From: Galaxea fascicularis
Lineage: Eukaryota; Cnidaria; Anthozoa; Scleractinia; Euphylliidae
Direction: 5' to 3'
Assembly (NCBI GenBank): GCA_948470475.1
Contig: OX419341.1
Coordinates: forward strand, 12,831,306-12,895,305
DNA length: 64,000 nucleotides
Shown: one piece after another, positions 58,901-64,000 of the stretch
Position numbering within the stretch: position 1 is the first letter of the stretch
Layout: each line of letters starts with the position of its first letter
Notes under the pieces: generated by a model
The model's input: only the letters and a program-made list of their open reading frames with translations
Database searches by the model: none
What the model was told of the DNA's origin: nothing
Position numbers and translations under genes: made by a program

Positions 58901-61900
58901 AACTTGATTATTGTAATTCTTTATTGTACGGCCTACCATTATATCTTATTCGGAAGCTTCAACATGTTCAAAATTCGCTCGCCTTGTCAAACAGTGTCCA
59001 AGATTTTGCCATATTACTCCTGTCCTGAGGGATCTTCACTGGCTCCCTGTCTCCTTTCGTATTGAATTTAAAATTATGTTAATTACTTACAAAGTACTAC
59101 ATGATCGAGCTCCAATCTATATACAGGAACTCCTTCAATTGTATTCACCTAGCCGAAATCTTAGATCCTCTAATGGAAATTTATTTGTTAAACCCTATTT
59201 TAATCTCAATTCGTATGGTAAACGAGCTTTTTCTGTTGCTGCTCCGGAACTTTGGAATAACTTACCGGAGGATATTAAATCTGCAAACTCAATTGATGAT
59301 TTTAAACGCAAACTTAAAACATTTCTTTTTATGCGAGCTTATGAATCGTGATGTTTTTATTTTTATCTATTGTGTACATTTATCTATTTTGTAGTTAGTT
59401 TTACTTTTAGTTTTATCTAATTTTTGTAAACAGCGCCTTTGAATCTTGTAGAAAAGGCGCTATATAAATGGATTATTATTATTATTATTATTATTATCCA
59501 CTAGCTTTTCCTTTAGCTCCTCACTTGCCTCACTTCTTCACTTCGAATTACAAGTAGATTAATTTATGCGAAAACCAATTTGGGGTTAGCTGCACTTTAA
59601 ATGTGTTAACCTTTTAGGTTGCTTAAGGAGTTACCCTTTTCTTTAGTTGTCAAGTGTCCAGCCATAAAGCCGCCCTTGTATGGAACAGATACAGTCTGGT
59701 GTAGATTACAATACAGACTGCTTTTTCGCGTGCAATGTTACAAATCATTATCGACTGGAGGGACCGTCAAAAGTATCCTGCCTTGAAAATGGCTCTTGGA
59801 GTTGGGACATCAGTAACATGACCTGCAAAGGTATAAAATGTCATATATATCAGGGACTGCGGAGCGGATTTTTGAGTGTGTGTGTGGGGGGGGGGGAGGT
59901 TAATTTGAAATTTGAGTCTTCTGAAATGGCTGGAAATGGATCTAGAAATGGATCATTTTTCGTTTGTTCAGGAAGAAACCTAACGACAGACTGCCTCATC
60001 CGGCTGTGTTTTTACGAGAAAACCCTCAAAAAAACTAAACTGGATCGAAATGGACAAATCAGAGAAAGGTACCCTTTTTCTAAGAGGTCCGTATATTTGA
60101 CATAACATAATGTAATGTACTTTTTTTTGTAAAAGACAGACCTGGTTTACTTAAGTAAAAAGAAATAGTGATTTAATCCGCCAAAAAAGTGAGCCGGGGG
60201 GGGGGGGCTTAGCCCCCCAGCCCCACCTTCTGCCCGGTCCCTGTATATGTGTGGCTCTTCCCCACCGAAACTAATGCCAACATAGCCAGTGTTTGGTCAT
60301 TGGGATCGTTGATTTCTGACTAGATGTAATGAGCAATATTACTGGTGCCTGTCGTTCTCTGCTTTCGTGTCCGGCGGTCTGTCTAGGGCTCCTGGCCTAG
60401 GTCCTTGTTTGTATTTCTATCTCTGATATTTCAATCGCTTATCGAGAATTTTTAGACTTGAATATGTTCACTGATATTGATCATTCTTTTGCGTAAGACT
60501 GAGTCTTTGGTAAGGTTGGACTCATGCTAATCTTAATCACGTCTTTAACAGATATTGCACCCCCCCAGCATTAAATGCCCAGCAAGTACTGAGGTTTCTA
60601 CGGAAACCGGTCAGTCATATGCAACGGTGACGTGGGATGTCCCTGTGCCTACAGACAATTCTAATGAGCACTTGAATGTCAGTGGTTTGCGTCCACCTCA
60701 GAAGTTGGACTTTGGGAAAACGTACATCAGATACAAAGTCACGGACTCAGCTGGACTCAGTAGTAACTGTGTCTTTTCAATCGATGTTAAAGGTGCAATT
60801 AGAGTAATGCTTGTTTGGCCGTCGTATATTTGCATATTCCGTTTTTAACAGTTTTTCACATTTTTAACCTCCTTGGGAAGTGAGAAGAATTCGGTTTCAA
60901 CGACAGCGTTAATAGAGGTAAACTGGCCACCTTCAAGCGATTCGACTGCTGACGTTTCGAGGGTTAACCTTTCGCCACAGCGAAAGCAATTCGAATTTAC
61001 ATTGACGAAAGGCTAACGCTTAAAACGTCATCACTCGAATTTCTTGACGATCGCCTATTTACATTCATCAACTGTGTTTATAATATTAAATTCATTTTCA
61101 AACACCTCCACTGACCCAGAAACACAGCACGGAGGAAGGGGGTACTCCTCGGAATTCTTGTTATTGGTGTGCCGCCCAGTTCTCCAAATTCTGACCCTAT
61201 TTCAGACCGAAATATGCCGCCATTTTCCACACGCGTTTTCAGACCTGGCCTGGTCAGCTCCAAATTTTCCCACTGACTTTGTTTCCTCTAAAACCATACC
61301 CGATTTCAGACCAAAATGGTCAAAATCTATACCCGTTTTCAGGCCAAAACGGCTCAAAAACCATACCGTTTGGGGTGGCACATAGCTACATAGCTTAAAT
61401 AGGGTGTTTTCAAACGTCAGTTTATCAGATGAAATAAGTACCCGGAGCCACCCAAAATTGCTATGATAACATCAGTGAAGAAAAGCACCTTAAATAGCAA
61501 AAGAATTAAACATAAGGATAATGGATGCACCATAGAGTAAGCTGCTATAGGTTGTTGTATACCGACAAAGATCAACCCAAGAGAATGGCCTAATCAAGCG
61601 TTACGATAGTCTTTGGACTTTGATTTCAACAATGTAACTTGTGTAACGCCGGGAAACTTCTTTTGACAGACCTAGAACCACCAGCGATAGACCATTGCCC
61701 TGGTGATATCAATATTACTTCAATAGAAAGATTCCTACATTTGGTTTTACCTGGAGTTAAGGTCACGGATAATGTGGGCTTAGATGATTTTACAACACAT
61801 CCTGCCAATGGAAGTGAAGTTACTTGGGGAGAGTACGACATCACTTACATTGCATCAGATAAAGCACGAAATACGGCGTATTGCAAGTTTCGTATTACGA

Positions 61901-64000
61901 TAGCTGGTATGTACAGTTTTCTGATGTCTGGATTGTAAGAAAGGACTATTATTTATTATTTTTTTTACTGCCACCACTCGTTATTGAATTCTTAATCCAC
62001 CATCTACATCGCGATTCCTTAATTATTGCGTCAACCATTTAAAGGCAAACATCTCCCTAAACTTAAATGATTAAAGCGTGAGCAGCTACAGGAAATTTCC
62101 TTGAAATAGCTACTACCTTTTTTTACCTTTATTGCTATCAAACTAATATTCTAGGCTATGATATTTTGGAGTTCCCCAAGAACGCTACTGAAATTCATAG
62201 CTTCACCGGAATCTTCCGTGGGATCAGTGAACATTAAATTATCAGATTATTGGATAATTAAATGTGGACGACATATACAAGGCTCATTTCAAGTTCTGTG
62301 GGGGGAGGTATACTCTAGACAGTAGGCTATCAATCGAGGCTATGCTCGAAAGTGATGCTTCCACGTCCTTGTAGCCTACGAGATGAAATCTAAGACCAAA
62401 ATCAACCAGAGCAGAAAGTTCTGGGAAAAACGTCTACGTAAAGACCATGCACTCTTCTTGACAGAAAGAAAAAAAGATAGTCTTTGGCTTGCGTATATTT
62501 GAAGAAAGTGTATAACATTAACACAGTCGGGATTAAGCAGACAGCGGACATTGCACTTTGTTCCGAATTTTCGTGTGTTAATTAATATCCTTACGACTTG
62601 TCTATACCTACAGTTCAGACGCGAATTAAGCTACCTAATCTACCCAACCCTTGGGCGGATAGACCTCCTCTTACTACTTTAGTACGGGATGTTCTCTGCG
62701 AGTTTTGCATATAGAGGTACTGGAAAGAAGGCTTCCGATTCAACGTCACTGCCTAATAACCTGAGGCGGATGTTGAACGTACAACGTGCATGATCTATCC
62801 AGTTAGTTTACAATCCTGCTTTGTTGTCCGACTCTTGGTTTAAAGTTATGACCTTGCGCTGAGCAGTCCGCAGCTCTTGCCATCAAAGCTGACCGGGCGG
62901 CGGCTAATTAGTGATAGGGTAACGGTTGCTTTAATCCCTGAAGTATTTACTCCTCTCAAGTCAAAGATTCCGAGTGTGAAGACTTACCAGCACCGAAGAA
63001 TGGAGCCAAAGCGTGTGAGACCTGGGTTGGTGGAATAAAGTGCACCGTACGCTGCAATCCCGGATATGGCCTCGCGAATTTTCCAAAACCTGTCTATGTG
63101 TGTAGACCTAGCGGAAAATGGTTTAATGCTGAGATACCAGAAGGAAGTAAGACGCCAACCCTGCCTGATTGCTCAAGTAAGAAACTTAAGGTTTATTAAT
63201 TGTACTTGTAGTCTTTTATAGCTATTAAGGTCACCGATTGAAAGAGGGAAACAAAGAACCCTCCTATGGCTGCAGGGGTGCTCTCTTTAAATTGACTTCT
63301 TCCACTTTTTTCTGTTGTTTATCTTTACAAGGGCGTAGCTACCTGTACACACGGTACGCACGGTACGCACATGCGTACCTGAAAAAATCGAAAATAAAAA
63401 ATGAAATTAAAAAAAAAATAAAAAATGCATAAAAAATCAAATAAATTAAAGATAACTATTTGCTCAGTTTTGGAAATTGTGCGTACCAGTGGAAAAATCC
63501 TGGCTACCCCCTTGCCTTATTGCTTGTCCATACCCGTGGAAAAAACGCATACAGCATAAAATGTTTAGAAAACATACTTAATCTACTAGCAAACAACGCG
63601 TTACTTTAAAGGTCCTCCAAAGTCAGGTTTATAACAGATAAATGGGTTTTAGAAGTGTGGGTAACTACTGTGAAGCTTTGCCCGGAAATATGACCATGGT
63701 ATACCTCCTGACTATACAATCTTGAGGGCAGCTCATAGAGAGAAAATTGCATTTGGTTTAAGGGCGTTTTGTCGTTTTTGCTTGACTTAAACAAGAATGT
63801 CATCTCTTGTGAACAACATCTTTTGACAAGGACATTAAATTTTGGCCGTTACAGAAACGTTTGAACCCAAAGAAGCTTGGTTTAGTGGTGAGTACCACTA
63901 TATTACAGACAAGTGTGGTGGAGAACAAATGAATAAAAAGATCGCCAGTGAATTTATACAGTTACTTAAGACTACTTCCGTTGGGCAGCATATCTGCATA
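52705..64000 (+). CDS. HYR/Sushi-repeat extracellular protein gene, partial, some exons broken
   Basis: Ten exons can be drawn in the order HYR, Sushi, Sushi, HYR, Sushi, Sushi, HYR, HYR, atypical Sushi, and a last partial exon. Every clean internal exon is a multiple of three with a phase-1 intron on both sides, the usual shuffling unit of these domains. HYR (hyalin repeat, immunoglobulin-like) and Sushi/CCP modules are extracellular adhesion or complement-type modules; the order recalls SVEP1/polydom-like proteins, which are cell-surface or matrix molecules. No signal peptide or start is visible, so the gene begins upstream or in a missing part, and it runs off the right edge. Exons 1, 2, 6 and 7 are damaged (details below). 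Symmetric exons could be skipped without changing the frame, so a shortened product is possible. Pseudogene status is also possible. Confidence 0.6.
53373..53571 (+). pseudogene. Exon 2, Sushi domain, stop and frame loss
   Basis: All six expected cysteines are present (IIC, SSC, SMC, FSC, VMC, PTC) and the closing W and C are in the same frame. A TGA lies at 53525-53527, and the exon is 199 bases, one more than a multiple of three, so its end is out of phase with the next exon. The acceptor (ACAAG) is less typical. At least one indel near the fourth loop seems likely. Confidence 0.6.
54174..54237. repeat. Diverged direct repeat in intron 2, left copy
   Basis: About 60 bases (GTGAACC ... AAGC[C/T]AAATTTA ... 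GGCGCGAC-like end) match 54468-54525 at roughly 75%. Unclassified old duplication. Confidence 0.4.
54468..54525. repeat. Diverged direct repeat in intron 2, right copy
   Basis: Partner of 54174-54237, same orientation, about 290 bases apart. Confidence 0.4.
54784..54969 (+). CDS. Exon 3, Sushi domain
   Basis: 186 bases, acceptor TTTCAG, donor G|GTACGG, phase 1 both sides, no stop. It has six cysteines in the extended Sushi pattern plus the closing WSG...SC. The intron before it (53572-54783) contains a diverged ~60-base direct repeat and nothing else recognisable. Confidence 0.8.
55290..55541 (+). CDS. Exon 4, HYR domain
   Basis: 252 bases, acceptor TTGCAG, donor A|GTACGA, phase 1 both sides. 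It reads a full HYR module with FAQVSWSEPAVTDNSGH, a proline-rich turn and YSARDAEGNRANC. It has three cysteines (GC, KC, NC) where two are usual, leaving one probably unpaired. Confidence 0.8.
55653..55827. mobile_element. Foldback element in intron 4
   Basis: Arms of about 60 bases (55653-55712 and 55768-55827) are about 90% complementary, both containing ATCAGGCTGTGTCTTACAAA or its complement, around a 55-base loop. No coding capacity. Confidence 0.7.
55837..56021. mobile_element. Long-TIR MITE in intron 4
   Basis: Almost the whole 185 bases are two inverted arms of about 74 bases: one begins ATACGCCTTATTCCAAAATG, the other ends with its near-complement. Small gaps and substitutions separate the arms. 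It lies 10 bases after the previous foldback, so the two may be nested hits in a preferred site. Confidence 0.75.
56115..56294 (+). CDS. Exon 5, Sushi domain
   Basis: 180 bases, acceptor TTGCAG, donor G|GTGAGG, phase 1 both sides. It has the Sushi pattern with CNQGYRQRGSS and GTWSGNVTTC. Five cysteines are seen where the neighbouring modules have six; one of the extra pair is replaced by alanine (GSQASLSC). Confidence 0.8.
56295..57059. other. Intron 5, left part
   Basis: No exon recognised. A stretch at about 56600-57010 has an 89-codon open frame and reads like a common coral interspersed repeat (GCCATTTTG, CGACGTCGACCC), but I cannot assign it to a family. Confidence 0.35.
57146..57560. 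repeat. Interspersed repeat with inverted ends around a tRNA-derived SINE
   Basis: ACATATGAACCCACAATTGA near 57149 is repeated inverted near 57405-57424, and the phrase CAATTGCATAAATTGCGTTC occurs twice in direct orientation (near 57219 and 57499). The tRNA-like block sits between them. The arrangement suggests repeats inserted into repeats. Confidence 0.6.
57320..57390 (-). repeat. tRNA-derived SINE head lacking the anticodon arm
   Basis: On the minus strand it has a pol III A box (TAGCTCAGTTGGTTAGAGCA) and B box (GGGTTCAAACCCC) with about 12 bases between them, too few for an anticodon arm. It is therefore not a working tRNA; it is the head of a SINE with an internal promoter that may still be intact. 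Confidence 0.7.
57870..59498 (+). pseudogene. 5'-truncated CR1/L2-type LINE in intron 5
   Basis: The reverse transcriptase runs from NYRPISNL (about 58000) through LLDLSAAFDTVD, FGVPQGSVLGPLL and the catalytic YADD at 58491-58502. A frame change near 58600 coincides with a duplicated ATGGA[C/T]G motif, and a second near 58990 moves the thumb/C-terminal part to another frame (LHWLPVSFRI to a stop at 59349). The element ends in an ATT microsatellite at 59472-59497. Endonuclease is missing. It shares the intron orientation and lengthened this intron to 3.35 kb. Confidence 0.85.
59647..59830 (+). pseudogene. Exon 6, Sushi domain with +1 frameshift
   Basis: 184 bases (183 plus one) between acceptor CTTTAG and donor G|GTATAA. 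The first cysteine (KCPAIKPP) is in the frame set by the acceptor; the remaining module (NTDCFFAC, SCLENGSWS, TC) is in the next frame. The shift falls between about 59680 and 59705. It may be a real indel or a sequence error. Confidence 0.65.
59851..60243. mobile_element. hAT-like non-autonomous element in intron 6
   Basis: Starts CAGGGACTGCGG and ends CCGGTCCCTG, inverted ends of about 10 bases with one mismatch, in AT-rich flanks that could hide an 8-base target duplication. Inside are long G runs (59886-59897 and about 60196-60208) and a C/G-rich hairpin. The open frame continuing from exon 6 into it is spurious. Confidence 0.45.
60552..60792 (+). pseudogene. Exon 7, HYR domain with extra C in a 7-C run
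   Basis: 241 bases (240 plus one). The shift sits in the C run at 60560-60566: six C would give a clean HYR start (APPSIKCP) in phase with the acceptor, seven C break it. The rest is intact (ATVTWDVPVPTDNS, RYKVTDSAGLSSNC). A homopolymer error in the assembly is as likely as a real mutation. Confidence 0.65.
60948..61032. repeat. Inverted pair of degenerate hammerhead-like motifs in intron 7
   Basis: On the minus strand 60981-60948 ends with CTCGAAACGTCAGC, and on the plus strand 61002-61032 reads TTGACGAAAGGCTAACGCTT then AAAACGTCATC. Both resemble CTGANGA-A-stem-GAAAC-GTC but with core changes. Flanking bases are also inverted (AGTCGAAT-like on both sides). Probably a relic of a repeat family related to the motif in the array units; not expected to cleave. 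Confidence 0.4.
61127..61400. repeat. Coral interspersed repeat in intron 7
   Basis: Internal short repeats TCAGACC[G/A]AAATATG, TTTTCAGACCTGGCCTGG, CCATACC[C]G and the end TTTGGGGTGGCACATAGCTA match a repeat I recall as abundant in coral assemblies. The 113-codon frame across it is repeat-derived. Confidence 0.6.
61670..61906 (+). CDS. Exon 8, HYR domain
   Basis: 237 bases, acceptor TGACAG, donor G|GTATGT, phase 1 both sides, no stop. HYR module with HCPGDI, VKVTDNVGLDD, GEYDITYIASDKARNTAYC. It follows an HYR exon directly, giving an HYR pair as in many polydom-like proteins. Confidence 0.8.
61907..62960. other. Intron 8
   Basis: Nothing recognisable: no exon with HYR or Sushi spacing, no clear repeat ends. 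Confidence 0.5.
62961..63176 (+). CDS. Exon 9, atypical Sushi-like domain
   Basis: 216 bases, acceptor CTCAAG, donor A|GTAAGA, phase 1 both sides. It has six cysteines (SEC, KAC, IKC, VRC, YVC, PDC) and Sushi-type spacing with PAPKNGAK and CNPGYG, but a longer last loop ending TLPDCS. This closing module is typical next to HYR pairs. Confidence 0.7.
63328..63514. mobile_element. hAT-like non-autonomous element in intron 9
   Basis: Ends CAAGGGCGTAGCTA and (inverted) CAAGGGGGTAGCCA match in 12 of 14 bases; a GTACGCA motif is repeated at both sides and the middle is A-rich. The CAAGGG ends fit hAT-type elements. No clear 8-base target duplication was found. Confidence 0.55.
63855..64000 (+). 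CDS. Exon 10, C-terminal region, partial
   Basis: Opens after TTACAG in phase 1 and stays open to the window edge. It reads EPKEAWFSGEYHYITDKCGG and a helical stretch ending HICI. No known domain is assigned; I recall similar residues following the last Sushi module in coral HYR/Sushi proteins. Confidence 0.6.

Overview
The window is eukaryotic and reads like a reef-building coral (scleractinian cnidarian) genome. It is AT-rich, with introns bounded by GT and AG, CR1/L2-type LINE reverse transcriptases, many small foldback and TTAA-type elements, and interspersed repeats I recognise from coral assemblies. The main protein family (coiled helical N-terminus plus NHL propeller) is also one I associate with corals. 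The species call is inference. No bacterial-type genes, rRNA or CRISPR array is present.

Positions 1-46322 hold a head-to-tail array of one unit of about 9.44 kb: four full copies and a fifth cut by a 200-base run of N at 46323-46522. The array is also cut by the left window edge, so its true copy number is unknown. Each unit carries one intronless minus-strand gene for the same 543-residue protein, with no residue differing between the five copies. The protein has a helical N-terminal half of about 260 residues and a six-bladed NHL-type propeller. Each unit also carries a TTAA-bounded small element, a hammerhead-ribozyme-like motif, a CRE-like palindrome intact in units 1, 2 and 4 but split in 3 and 5, a diverged internal duplication, and a composite coral repeat ending in a perfect 62-bp inverted repeat. 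Linked variants alternate between odd and even units, suggesting a two-unit higher-order repeat or haplotype interleaving in the assembly.

Positions 46523-49584 hold a second tandem duplication (period 1576 bp, two copies that look identical) right after the gap. Positions 49583-52470 are a transposon graveyard: AT microsatellites, a frameshifted minus-strand LINE, a possible Polinton/Maverick-like fragment, plus-strand LINE tails and simple repeats.

Positions 52705-64000 hold part of a plus-strand multi-exon gene for an extracellular protein built of alternating HYR and Sushi (CCP) modules. Ten exons can be drawn. Six are clean, and the internal clean ones are bounded by phase-1 introns. 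Four carry in-frame stops or length changes that break the frame, so the locus is either a decaying pseudogene, a gene that skips symmetric exons, or a place with residual assembly errors. Its introns hold a foldback element, a long-TIR MITE, a tRNA-derived SINE, a 5'-truncated LINE and hAT-like elements.
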